Under the pieces are notes generated by a model that worked only from the letters and a program-made list of their open reading frames with translations, was not told the DNA's origin and made no database searches. Both the position numbers and the translations under genes were made by a program. 39,377 nt of DNA, taken from NCBI GenBank assembly GCA_002863045.1, contig PKDH01000011.1:1-39377 (forward strand), given 5' to 3'. The stretch is from Legionella sp. (GTDB lineage Bacteria > Pseudomonadota > Gammaproteobacteria > Legionellales > Legionellaceae). This document shows positions 1 through 10,200 of the stretch, piece by piece. Numbering within the stretch: position 1 is the first letter of the stretch; the number at the start of each line of letters is the position of its first letter.

Positions 1-6
1 CATGCC

Positions 7-84
7 GCGGGAAGTAGGCAATAGGGTTAGCTGCGGGATGTGGGCAATAAGATTGGTTGCGGGATGTAGGCAATAGGATTGGTT
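7..84. repeat. Tandem array of three 26-bp units
   Basis: Three consecutive 26-bp units (7-32, 33-58, 59-84) differ at only a few positions. Each starts GCGGGA and contains GTAGGCAATA or a one-base variant. The start of the unit (CCGCGGGAAGTAGG at the left end) resembles the core of the palindromic elements at 165-195 and 562-591, so the array looks like an expansion of the same family. It lies 5' of the GIY-YIG gene. No coding role is visible, and the left side may continue outside the window. Confidence 0.85.
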
Positions 85-164
85 GCAAAGATAAAAATCG
101 GAGTTAGTTGGGTGAGTTAACTGTCAAGATTAGGTTTACACGATGTTTAAGGCTATTTTTAACG

Positions 165-195
165 CCTACGTCCCGCGGCCTTGTCCGCGGGAACC
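165..195 (-). repeat. Palindromic element, copy 1 (left of GIY-YIG gene)
   Basis: A perfect 8-bp stem (171-178 TCCCGCGG, 185-192 CCGCGGGA) encloses a 6-base loop. The reverse complement of 165-195 aligns with 562-591 at about 26 of 30 positions with one gap, so the GIY-YIG gene sits between inverted copies of one element. Read through, elements of this shape give the peptide motif VPRLVRGIQ. That pattern suggests a dispersed genomic repeat rather than a one-off hairpin. Confidence 0.8.
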
Positions 196-257
196 ATTGA
201 GGTTACAACACTGATTTGATATTTTGTTCATGTTTGTCCAACACTCAAGGAAAAATA

Positions 258-545
258 ATGCAACTCGCCTATGTTTATATGCTTGCAAGTCAGCGCAATG
301 GTACTCTTTATGTAGGTTCTACAGTAAATCTTATTAAGCGAATTTGGGAACACAAAAATGAAGTGATTCCTGGATTTACTGCAAAATATAAGGTGCATAG
401 GCTTGTCTATTATGAAGTATATGAATTGTACGTTACGGCTGCTCGTCGTGAAAAACGTTTTAAAAATTGGCCAAGACAGTGGAAAATTAACTTAATTGAG
501 GAAAGTAATCCACAATGGCATGACTTGTATAACCAAATTTGTTAG
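258..545 (+). CDS. GIY-YIG family nuclease, small single-domain (YhbQ/UPF0213-like)
   Basis: The product is a 95-residue protein consisting of one GIY-YIG domain. The GIY half is YVYML (about residues 5-9) and the YIG half is LYVGST (17-22). They are followed by the R..EHK helix, the GFTAKY segment and LVYYE with its metal-binding Glu, then a C-terminal REKRFKNWPRQWK basic stretch typical of the short family. The ATG at 258 is preferred because AAGGA lies at 247-251; an in-frame ATG at 216 has no such site. In this family the fold cleaves DNA with one divalent metal, but the cellular role of the small members is poorly defined. The gene stands alone between inverted palindromic elements and tandem arrays, which suggests linkage to repeat spread (inference). 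Confidence 0.88.
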   Translation: MQLAYVYMLASQRNGTLYVGSTVNLIKRIWEHKNEVIPGFTAKYKVHRLVYYEVYELYVTAARREKRFKNWPRQWKINLIEESNPQWHDLYNQIC

Positions 546-561
546 TGATTTAGAGCTTGCT

Positions 562-591
562 GGATGCCTCGGACAAGCCGCGGCACGTAGG
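562..591 (+). repeat. Palindromic element, copy 2 (right of GIY-YIG gene)
   Basis: This is an imperfect hairpin: arms 566-572 (GCCTCGG) and 578-584 (CCGCGGC) have one mismatch around ACAAG. It is the inverted partner of 165-195 and merges into the tandem array that follows. Confidence 0.75.
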
Positions 592-657
592 TGGTGGGGG
601 TTTGCCGCGGCACGTAGGTAGTGGAGGTTTGCCGTGGCACGTAGGTGATGGGATTTA
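577..657 (+). repeat. Tandem array of three 27-bp units
   Basis: The units at 577-603, 604-630 and 631-657 each begin GCCGCGGCACGTAGGT (one base changed in the third) and end in a G/T-rich tail. A decayed fourth unit starts at 658. The array grows out of the right-hand palindromic element and ends just before the rlmKL stop codon. A 74-codon open frame on the minus strand here is only the repeat read through. Confidence 0.85.
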
Positions 658-698
658 TCGTGGTACCTACATGCTGAATTTTTACTAAGTGGTGATAC

Positions 699-2813
699 TT
701 AGCACGAACGCGCTTGCACCACATAACAATGATGAATCGATGGGCGGCGCTTAAAATCCATGTCAATGGTGGCAGCCGTAATATCTTTAATCTGGAAGCG
801 GGTTAAAAGTGTGTCATCAAGCTTAAAGCGGCGTAAATTGGTGGAAAAATAAAGCGTGCCACGAGGTGCTAATAAACGCATAGCAGCATGTATAAGCGTG
901 CAGTGATCGCGTTGAATATCAAGGGTCTTATCCATGCGTTTGGAATTAGAAAAACTGGGAGGGTCAAGAAAAATCACATCAAATTGCTGGGTCGAGTTGT
1001 TAAGCCAGCTAAGGCAATCGGCTTGAATAAATTGATGAGCATGATAAGACAAACCATTGATGCGGAAATTTTCTTTGGCCCAGGTTAAGTAGGTGTTTGA
1101 TAAATCCACATTGGTGGTGGTCGCTCCAGCAAGGGCGGCATGTACGCTGGCGGTCGCAGTGTAGCAAAAACAATTGAGAAAACGCGTATCAGGTGCAAGT
1201 GTACCAAAGCGCTGACGCAGCAGGCGATGGTCTAGGAACAGGCCGGTATCAAGGTAGTCTGAAAGGTTGACTTGGAATTGCGCTGCTGGCTCATGCACGA
1301 TGACGGTACGTTGAGAAGCTTGTTGTTTTTGATATTGTTCACGACCTTTTTGGCGCGCCCGCTCTTTGAAAATGATTTTATCAGCGGCGATATCGAGCGC
1401 TTTAGGCAGCACACTTAACATATCCAAACGCCGCTTTTCGGCTTTGTGTTCAGGAATAATGGCCGGTGGGGCGTATTCTTGTAACACTACATAACCATTG
1501 TAATAGTCCACCGCAAAGGCATATTCGGGTAAATCAGCATCATACAAACGATAGCAATCCAGTGACGTGCGTTTAAGCCATTTACTCAAGCGTGCTTGGT
1601 TTTTTTGTAAGCGGTTAAAAAGCATAAGGGCTGCAGGCGAGAAATGGGTTTCTTGGTGAGTTTGTAAGGTATTCTCACTATCAAGCCTTATGCCATACAG
1701 CTTGCACGCCAGTGCGCCATTGTAAAAAGCATATTGTTTGTGTGCACGCAGCCCCAATGCTTTGGCAAGCATTGCACTTGAGGTGAGTAAATAAAGCTGC
1801 CAGCCTTGAAAACGTTGATGGACAGTTTGGCCAAAACGCTGATACAGCGGGATAAGCGCGGTTTCATCGGCCATACGTTCACCAAAAGGTGGATTGGTCA
1901 GGATAAGGCCTGGTGGTGTGGCTGGCGTGATATCGGCAAAATCCTGGGTTTTAAATTCTACCAAATCGGCTACTTCCGCACGTTTGGCATTATCAAGCGC
2001 TTTTACCGTCATGTAAGGCGCATTATCACAGCCTTGGATGGTATTTTTTGGTGGACGCTGTGCGCTTAGTGCCGCTTGGCGTGTTTGTTGCCATAATGCT
2101 TCATCGTGTTCAAGCCAATGGCAAAAAGATTGGTCGCGCCGTAAAAGGCCAGGGGCGATGTTCGCCGCCATAAGGGCCGCTTCAATGACCAGTGTGCCTG
2201 AACCACAAAAAGGGTCGAAAAAGCTTTGGCCAAGGGCTGCTTTTTCTGGCCATTGGGCACGTATTAACAGTGCCGCCGCCAGTGTTTCTTTAAGCGGTGC
2301 AATGCCTTTGGCCAGGCGATAACCACGTTGATGCAAGCTATAGCCTACAACATCAAGGCTTAGGCTTACTTGGCCATGATGCAAATGGGCATGCAAGCGA
2401 ATGTTAGGAGCGGCTTTATCGACCGAAGGCCGCGTGCCGGTGTGTTCGACAAAATAATCAACAATGGCATCTTTTATGACTTGCGCGCCAAAAAGCGTGT
2501 GACGGAACACCGCAGAGCTGCCATGAAAATCTATCGCGAACGTTTTATCAACACTAAAAATTTCCTGCCAATGAACATTGAAAGCCATTTGATACAAGCT
2601 TTTTTCGCTATGAGCCTCTGCTTGAGCTAACAAAATATGCACACGATTGGCCACACGCAGCCACAAACACAGGTGATAAATAAGCGCTAATGATGCTTGC
2701 CCATAGATGCCTTGCGGGCTTACGCGCTCAACTGTAAAGCCAAGGGTTTCTGCTTCTTCTTTGAGTAAATATTCTAAACCCCGTGCAGTTGAGATAAACA
2801 GCGAATACATCAT
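699..2813 (-). CDS. rlmL: Bifunctional 23S rRNA guanine methyltransferase RlmKL
   Basis: At 704 residues this matches the length of E. coli RlmKL. The N-terminal THUMP-containing part (about 1-155) is followed by the RlmL methyltransferase, with DPFCGSGT at 200-207 and the catalytic NPPFGER at 307-313 (m2G2445). The C-terminal RlmK methyltransferase has the LDPPSF motif near 616-621 (m7G2069). The enzyme acts on 23S rRNA during large-subunit assembly. AAGGA lies about 10 bases before the ATG at 2813, and a second ATG follows directly. The start overlaps the darP stop, so the two are translationally coupled. No truncation is seen. Confidence 0.96.
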   Translation of the reverse strand: MMYSLFISTARGLEYLLKEEAETLGFTVERVSPQGIYGQASLALIYHLCLWLRVANRVHILLAQAEAHSEKSLYQMAFNVHWQEIFSVDKTFAIDFHGSSAVFRHTLFGAQVIKDAIVDYFVEHTGTRPSVDKAAPNIRLHAHLHHGQVSLSLDVVGYSLHQRGYRLAKGIAPLKETLAAALLIRAQWPEKAALGQSFFDPFCGSGTLVIEAALMAANIAPGLLRRDQSFCHWLEHDEALWQQTRQAALSAQRPPKNTIQGCDNAPYMTVKALDNAKRAEVADLVEFKTQDFADITPATPPGLILTNPPFGERMADETALIPLYQRFGQTVHQRFQGWQLYLLTSSAMLAKALGLRAHKQYAFYNGALACKLYGIRLDSENTLQTHQETHFSPAALMLFNRLQKNQARLSKWLKRTSLDCYRLYDADLPEYAFAVDYYNGYVVLQEYAPPAIIPEHKAEKRRLDMLSVLPKALDIAADKIIFKERARQKGREQYQKQQASQRTVIVHEPAAQFQVNLSDYLDTGLFLDHRLLRQRFGTLAPDTRFLNCFCYTATASVHAALAGATTTNVDLSNTYLTWAKENFRINGLSYHAHQFIQADCLSWLNNSTQQFDVIFLDPPSFSNSKRMDKTLDIQRDHCTLIHAAMRLLAPRGTLYFSTNLRRFKLDDTLLTRFQIKDITAATIDMDFKRRPSIHHCYVVQARSC

Positions 2814-3286
2814 AGATAAAATGTCCTTAGGTAACGAAATAACGCACGTTGAGCGTGCATCTCAGCTGAATGTTGTTGTTCTTGTTGTGCCTTGCGAATC
2901 AGTTGACGCAGGTGTTGTACATCTGTGGCCGGATAAGCTTTGACCCAATCGGTAAGGGCTAAGCGAGTGTCGTCGAGCAAGCGCCGACGCCAGTGTTCAA
3001 GTTCATGAAATTGCACGCTTTTTGCATCATGTGATGCCTTTACTGCTAAATAAGCCTGCTCTAACGCTTCAAAGTCAACCGCGCGTAATAACTTACCAAT
3101 TAATTGGGCTTGACGACGCTTAGCACCATGACTTTTAAGTGTTCGGGCATGTGCTAATGCTTCTGCTATCATCGGGGTTAATGGTAGTGACTCAAGATGT
3201 GCTGGCGGCCAATTGACAAGCTCGCTTCCTATGTCGGTCAGCAAATGCGCTTGCCGCTTTTTAGCTGATTTACTCTGTGATTCCAT
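2810..3286 (-). CDS. darP: Ribosome biogenesis factor DarP (YjgA, DUF615)
   Basis: The 158-residue, highly charged helical protein aligns by eye with E. coli YjgA/DarP through the segments AKRRQAQLIGKLLR, FHELEHWRRRLLDD and LRQLIRKAQQE, and ends in FRYLRTFYL like the family's FQYLRE end. It is shorter than E. coli DarP (183) because the acidic N-terminal extension is missing. DarP binds a late pre-50S particle and promotes its maturation. Linkage to rlmKL, another 50S maturation gene, by a 4-base ATGA overlap fits that role. Confidence 0.9.
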   Translation of the reverse strand: MESQSKSAKKRQAHLLTDIGSELVNWPPAHLESLPLTPMIAEALAHARTLKSHGAKRRQAQLIGKLLRAVDFEALEQAYLAVKASHDAKSVQFHELEHWRRRLLDDTRLALTDWVKAYPATDVQHLRQLIRKAQQEQQHSAEMHAQRALFRYLRTFYL

Positions 3287-3302
3287 GCATTTATCCAGTT
3301 AA

Positions 3303-4208
3303 TTATGTGCTAAGTTTTATTGCTTGTATGCGCAGTTGCTTATCATTAAGATAGGCACGGGTAACAGCATAAAAATTATACATAACAATTAAAAACAATA
3401 GACTATGTAAGCCACTAATACTTAAATGCGTGAACACGCTCAAGGCCAAGCCCACGCCCACGCAGCCAGCTAAACTCAATACCAGTGTTTTTTGCACAGG
3501 AATTTTACCTTCTTGTAAGAATACCCAGGTTGTCAAAGGTTGTTGCATGGCACCTGCTGCGGTCATGATCGGAAAGGCGACCAGCGGTGAAACATTGAGG
3601 ACAAACAATACGCCTTGTACCAATACAAATAGCCCAATACCCACTGAGGTCAAGATGCCACAGATAATCATAGCAATAAAAGCGACCATTAAAGGCCCGC
3701 CATGCAACACCATCACCGTGCCTGAGCTTGGCAGCCAATGTAATTGATGCGCGAGTAAGAGCAGCATCACCAAAGCAAAGCAGCTCATCATCGCCAGCCG
3801 TATGGCTTGTTTGCTCAAGCGGCTAACAAGCTTGCCGCCGAGGATACCGCCTAAGCAGGTGCCCATGATAAGCAAAGTTAGCATGGTTAAATCAACGTGA
3901 ATGGCCTGCATAAAAAAAAGTGATTCAATCATGCCAGGCAACACTTGCGCGCCATTATTAACTGCCGGTAGTTCTTCATCTTTAAAGGTATTAAGTAGTT
4001 TGGCTAAAGCAATATTGACCGCAAAGCTGCCAAGTCCTAGCGTATCGGCGATAAACGCGAGTATGCCACTTAAGCTTAATTTGCCATACATGGAGGATGA
4101 GATAGCCGCTTTGGGTTGACGACGTAACTGCCAAAGCATGCGACCTAAACAAAGCAAGCTTAACAAGACAATGCCGCTGATTAGAAATTGTGTAACCATG
4201 GTGTGCAT
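3303..4208 (-). CDS. TauE/SafE-family (TSUP) membrane permease
   Basis: The 301-residue polytopic inner-membrane protein has about eight hydrophobic segments. It starts with FLISGIVLLSLLCLG and includes the family-like GILAFIADTLGLGSFAVNIAL and GTCLGGILGGKLVSRLS regions, repeated in the second half (PLVAFPIMTAAGAMQQP). TSUP proteins move sulfite, sulfonates or other small organic anions; the substrate cannot be read from sequence. Only 16 bases separate it from darP, so it probably heads a permease-darP-rlmKL transcript. An alternative ATG at 4199 is possible; neither start has a strong ribosome binding site. Confidence 0.82.
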   Translation of the reverse strand: MHTMVTQFLISGIVLLSLLCLGRMLWQLRRQPKAAISSSMYGKLSLSGILAFIADTLGLGSFAVNIALAKLLNTFKDEELPAVNNGAQVLPGMIESLFFMQAIHVDLTMLTLLIMGTCLGGILGGKLVSRLSKQAIRLAMMSCFALVMLLLLAHQLHWLPSSGTVMVLHGGPLMVAFIAMIICGILTSVGIGLFVLVQGVLFVLNVSPLVAFPIMTAAGAMQQPLTTWVFLQEGKIPVQKTLVLSLAGCVGVGLALSVFTHLSISGLHSLLFLIVMYNFYAVTRAYLNDKQLRIQAIKLST

Positions 4209-4254
4209 TTATAAGACGTAAAGAGGCGCAAATCATAGCGTATTTTTAAGACCG

Positions 4255-4285
4255 CGCCTACCCATCTCTGAGTAGGCGGGTTTTT
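4255..4285 (+). terminator. GC-rich hairpin with T-run at the 3' end of the giant gene
   Basis: Arms CGCCTAC (4255-4261) and GTAGGCG (4272-4278) form a 7-bp stem with a 10-base loop, followed by GGTTTTTAT on the plus strand. The T-run overlaps the stop codon of the 3247-residue gene. Both neighbours are transcribed on the minus strand, where the hairpin is preceded by A residues and lacks a good U-tract. It could be a weak bidirectional terminator or block antisense transcription. Confidence 0.4.
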
Positions 4286-7200
4286 ATACCTGCTTTCCTC
4301 CATTATTAGAAATTGGGGTTACCCCGGTCGCTTTTTCGGATGTAGGCACACTTCTTGAGAAAAAGCGTGACTTATTAGGATAAGCGCGATAATCGGTATC
4401 TCCCGCCTGACAAAGCGCTGTTAGATGAATGTGTGTATGTTCGATATAGCGCGCCAACTCGGTGATTAATACTGGATGCTTAGTGCTTTTATGTGCCGCA
4501 AGTTTATTTTTTATTTTAGTGTTAAAAGAAGTTAATGCTCTATATTTCTCTGCATCGCTTTTAACATCACTTTTCAAATCACTAATTAATTGGCGTATAT
4601 TAAAGGGATTATTATTCCTCAAACGTGGTGAAAACCCCGTCTCAAGAACTGTGGTTATTTCTTCAATATGCTGGCCAAATAAAGTTGCGGTGTTTATTTC
4701 ATGGGTGGCTTCAACATAATCACGTAAATTGTTTAAGAATTGAAATAAACGACCACGGGTGCCGGCTGTGATGGCGCGCTTATGGGTTCTATCATCTTTT
4801 AGTAATGTTTGACGCGCTGCTCGAATGGCGTTTAAGCGTTCCTCACTGGTTGACGCATTCTCTTCAAGCGTTTTTAGTAATGTATCAACAACTTTTTTTC
4901 TATCTTCGCTTACATAAGCGCGTGTCCACCAGCGATGCTGGTAATGCTTTAAAGCATCCGTAAATCTAGCTAAGCTCGGCTGAGATTGGCCCTTTAACCA
5001 GGTTTGCGTTTCCTCGAAACGCTGCTCGTGAATGAAATTCATAAAGCTTAGCAGGTAGTGGCTTTGCTTTTGTACAGATGCATGCTTGGCATCGCATACA
5101 AGTTGATAATGACGGCTATGTACTTCTTGAGTAGTAAAGTTTGTAGATAACAACAAATGATAGAGCGCTTTAAGATGCTCATTAACCGTAGAATCACCTT
5201 TAAAATTACCCCGCATAAATTGGCGATAACGTATTTGCAATAAATATTGAAGTAAGTCAGGCAACCGAGCCTCATGGTTTTGTTCAGTTAATGTTTCTAA
5301 GTTTAATCGTGGATAAGCGCGAGCGATGGCATTAATTTCTTTAAGTGCAGTAGATAAACTGATTGCTTTAGGGTTGACTTGAAAGATGGCTGTTATTGTA
5401 TCAATTGGCTTAACAGGTGATGTACCTTGCGTGCTTCGCGCGGCTTTAGATGGCTTTTGAGATTGTGGGTTTAAGGTTATTGCTGTTGTTTTTTCAAATA
5501 ATAATGGTTGTGGCAAAGCAGAGGAGGCGGTTGAGTTTGTAAAAAAGCTCCTTATAGTGGTTTCGGTTGTTTGCCAAACTGTATTGATATTCTCTCTAAA
5601 GCGTGCTAATGAATCTTCATTTGGTACTTCAGGCCATTGTTGCGCAAATTCATCTAAAAATTCGCTAAATGTAGCTTTAATAGCAGTTTGTGAGGCTTCA
5701 GGAAGTTGTTGAATAAATGGGGCATATTGCTCGTATTGCGCCGTAAATTGATATTGTAAATTATCCTGTCTGTTACGCACTCCTCGCGCTGATTGTTGCG
5801 CTCTAAAACGGATAACCCCAAGTTTTAATACAGCCTGCTTTAGGGCCGGCATGGTTTGTGGCAGTTGGCGTAATTGCTGTCGACTCTTTTCGGAATAAGC
5901 TTCACTAAATTCAGAGCGTTTAACAACAAATCGTGTTGTGCCATAGTGCCCTTGGCGCGCAGCGCGCCCTAATACTTGGCGTGTGGCACGGTCTAAACCT
6001 TCAGCATTTGGTTTGGTATCAATGCTTGTTTGAATGACATATAAGCCCTTTTTGTTTGTAGGTTCGATATCCGTTCCACGACCCATCACAGTTGAAAAGG
6101 TAATGATGCCACTTTTTCCGGCAAGCTTTCTGGCCTCTTTTGCTTCTTCTAGCCGTGTTGTTTCATCAGGATGAGTGCTGGCATAAAATTGTTGGATGCC
6201 TTTTATATGTAAGCGCTTTTTTAAATAGCGGTATTTTTTGATTTCAAGTTTTTCTTCTAATGCCCTGGCAATAGCTTGACCTTGCGCTTCGGTACGCACA
6301 TTCACTAACACTGGTGGGCATAAGTCTTTTTGTGCTTTTAAATGGCGCAGGATGTCATTTACAATCAGTGCGATATGCGCGCGCTCTTCCTCTTTGGGTT
6401 TATCTAGGTATGCAGCTTGAGTGAAACGAGGTGGTAAATCAACACGAGCGTTGGGTTTAAATGTCGGAATATTGAAAAAATGCAGGTCATCAAAATAACG
6501 AGATTGCTCCATAATTTCAGCAGGCGAACCCACAGTCCCACTCATACCCAAAATGCGGTTGTAATGCTTGAGCATAATATGGGCATTGCGTGAGCTGATA
6601 CAAGCAGTTTCAGGTTCAACCAAAAAGATGTGGTCTTGATCTTTATATTTTTTACGCAGCCTTGCATGCAAAAACTGTTGCCTTGCATCACTAAACTGTG
6701 CTTGTAATTGCGGTTCGTTATTAACCAACCGACAAGCCTTAGTGATGGTTTGTTCCTGACCTTGAATGGTTTTATTAAGCTTGACCAATTTAAAAACAAT
6801 ACCTTCTCGATTGATTATTTTTTTTGTGTCAATTGCGGCTGTTAACCAGGTCGTCAGCCGTTGTTCATAAAGTGCTGGGTTGGCTTTAAGTTCATTGAAA
6901 AGTTTAAGTTGGGCAGGCGGTAAGTTTTTTGAATTGCGTTCTAAAACTTGGCGGGACTCCTCCAGTAATTGTGTTTCTGATTTGTGTATGCCTAGAGGTT
7001 GATTATCGACAAAATCAATTAACGCATCATAAGCCCATAAAAAAGGACTTTCAAAAGGTGGGAGAGGTTTATCAAGCAGGGTAGCTTTGCGGTAACGCGT
7101 ATCATCATCAAGCGTTAAAAAATCGATTTCATCAGCGATGATAAGTGACTTTGCGTTAAACAGGGAGGCATGTCCTGTGCTCATCATTTCACTGCGAAAT

Positions 7201-10200
7201 AAGGCGAACTCACTTAAAGTTGAATAATGAATACCACCAGGTTGATAAGCTGTTGCCGGACTATTTTGCGTGATGCGTTGGGTTTTGATGTCTAAATAAT
7301 TAAAAAAAGCTTGATGTTTGCCAAGGCCTTCATGTGCTAAATCCATACGACTGGTTGCAATATCAACGGTATGACCTTCTAAACAATACAAAGCGGCACT
7401 CATTGCGGCAACAAGGGATTTACCTTCACCTGTTTTAATTTGGCCAACAAAATTACAAGACCCTTGCTGCATACTAAGTAATACATAAAGCAGCTGGGTT
7501 GGATGCGCATGTCGCCCAGGACGTGCTTTATCATTTTTAGGTGCTTTAGTCGTGGTGCGATACATCACCTCGCGCATCAAGGCAATGTAATGCAATTTGT
7601 ATAACAAAGCATCTTCGGGACTAAACGAGTTTTGGCTAAAGGCTTTGCGATATGTTTGCGCGATTTGATTGATTTCGGTAAAGCTCATGTCTTTAACCGC
7701 TTTCGCCTCACCCTCTATGGTGGTGATACAAGGTGTATGACCACAGCCATTCACGTATACCAACCAGCGTAGTAGTTGTTCGCGTGCCTCATCGGGTAAT
7801 TGTTTTTGGTGGCCGTTATGGCTTAAATCACCCAATTGATTGACTAAATCGGCAAATTGGGTCGTATCAAACAGGCGGTTATTTAATGTTTGGTCAGCCG
7901 CACGGTAACCATATGGGTCACAGTCATAGCGAACTAATAAAGCATTAATGGCTTTAGTAGAATTGTAAGTTTGATAAGCTCGAACTATCTCATCTAAAGG
8001 TGGTTTAGGCGCCTGATTTAACAGGGTTATAAGTGTTTGCGCGTCTCTGGGGTTTGCGGCTTGATTTACAAGTGTTTTTAAATTTTCAAAAGAAATCGCT
8101 TCTTTTTTGGCACTGTTGATAATTAACTCAAGCGCTTTAGCATCGGGTAATGGATTTATTCCACTTAAAAAATTAACAAAACTGATAAAATCATCAGGAT
8201 ATTTTTCGCTGCATAATTCTATGATTGATTGGATGAGTTGCGCTGAATTTTCCGCATCTGGCAGATAAGTCGAGAGAGTTTGGTAAGCGGTTAACATATC
8301 AGATAGCGACTGTTTAGATTTTGGCAGTAATATTAATAAAGCATCAAACGTTAATGTTCGATGTTTTTTAATCTCGAGTAGCTTGCTAAGATCGCTGAGG
8401 TTACTAGGTTGTACAACAAAAAGATTGTATAAGCTTGCACATTGCGCGCTGGATAGCTCATAAATATTTTGATTATCAGGCAGTAGTTTTTGAAAAAATG
8501 CCAAATTAGACGCAAAAACTTTTTCATCATGCGAATTGGTCAGCATGGTAAGAAGCATTTCTAGTGGAAAGGCTTCATGTATTGACAAGCCTTTTACCAA
8601 AGGACTTAGCAAATTAAATAAAATTGAAGCATTTAAATTTTTTATGTTTGAATGTTTAAGGATGGCATTGAAAATATCTTCATATTGCGAGGGACGTTTG
8701 TTGTGAAGCTCGCTCAAAACATTCATGAGGGCAGTCACATGATTTATTTCTTCTGCAAAGGCGTTAATAAATTCATCAAATTCTAATTTTTTTAAAGGAT
8801 GCGGTAGCGTTGTAAATAGCTCTTGGGCATGGAGTGCTTTGGTCAGATTGTTAACGTGTGTATCGAAAACGTCCTGCATGATAGGCATCAAATTGTTTTT
8901 AATGAGGGTAGCAACAGGATTAGATTCTTGTTGTAGCTTTCCCAACATGGTCATAAGTTGACTTGGACCATATTGTCTTAAGAGCTGACACTCTGGACCA
9001 AATAATTCATCAACTTGCTTTTTTATTGCTTCTTTGAACGAAGTAAATGGGAACGGAGGATTAGCCACAAAATCATTGATCTTTTTAATAATTTCATCAA
9101 TTTGACCGTTCATGGTTGCGAGTAAATCACCACTATCCTTATGAGCGATTGCTGTCACTTCAACCGCCTCAAACTGTACACTTTCAGGTAGGTGATTTGC
9201 GACAATGGTATTAATATCACGCTCACTAAGTGAATAGGTATGTTCACCAACTTGTTGTTTGATATCGGTCATTAAATTGTTTAATTGTTCAAGGGTTGGG
9301 AGATGGGGTGATGTCACTAAATCAAGGCGAGCAAAACGGCTAAGGGCTTGCTCGAGTGAGATATAAGCCCTTGGTAATTCGTTCAGCATGGTTTGAACGC
9401 TTGATAAAATGGCTTGATATTGGTTTTGGTATTCGTCAGTATTTTCTGGTGGCTCGCACACTAACATGGCGGCCATGCAGCGCGCCATAACGATATGATT
9501 ATGTTCTGTAGCGCTGTCAGGAAAATAGGTCATACCTTGATTGTATAAAAATTCAATAAAAGGGATAAAGGCTAAAGGTTGCTGAGCTTCAATGCGTTTA
9601 ACCCAGGCCGATACAATGGTCTGGTAACCAATCGGTGGAAGAAATTTAAGCACAGTAGCATATTTTTTAATGACCTCATAAAAAGAGTCATATGCCGAAA
9701 AAACTTCAGGCGATTGTGACAAAATCTCTTGGTTAATCGTCAGCAATTGACCTAGATGTAGGCCCTCACATCCAATCGCTATTTCTTTACATGCATATAA
9801 TAAAGCATGGCCTAAAGCTTCATTTTTTTGGTTAATTTGTTGGATAAATAAAGTCATCATCTCTTGAGTGATAGATGCCTGATTTGTACCCATGCTAAAT
9901 TTTAAAAATACGCGTAAAACATAGCATAAATTCGCCTGCTCACTATCGTTATCAAGCTGCATGGCGATTGTATGTGCCAAAACCTTTTCTAAATGAGCAT
10001 AATTAGGGCGACGGTAAAAAAGTGCAATATAGCGCATCACGGCGATTTTAGCTTTAGATTTATGTTGCTCCATATCGTCAGTCCATCGAGCTATTTCCAT
10101 AACCGTTTTGATGGAATTAAAATCAGATACCCTAAATACATGCCCCTTTTCATAATAAAATCTAGCTTCATTGTTAACGGCTCGCTCTCTAGGCTTTTGT

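Noticed and set aside
542..766. 74-codon minus-strand frame with TYVPRQ repeats
   Set aside because: It is the 27-bp tandem array read through plus antisense to the rlmKL end; no ribosome binding site.
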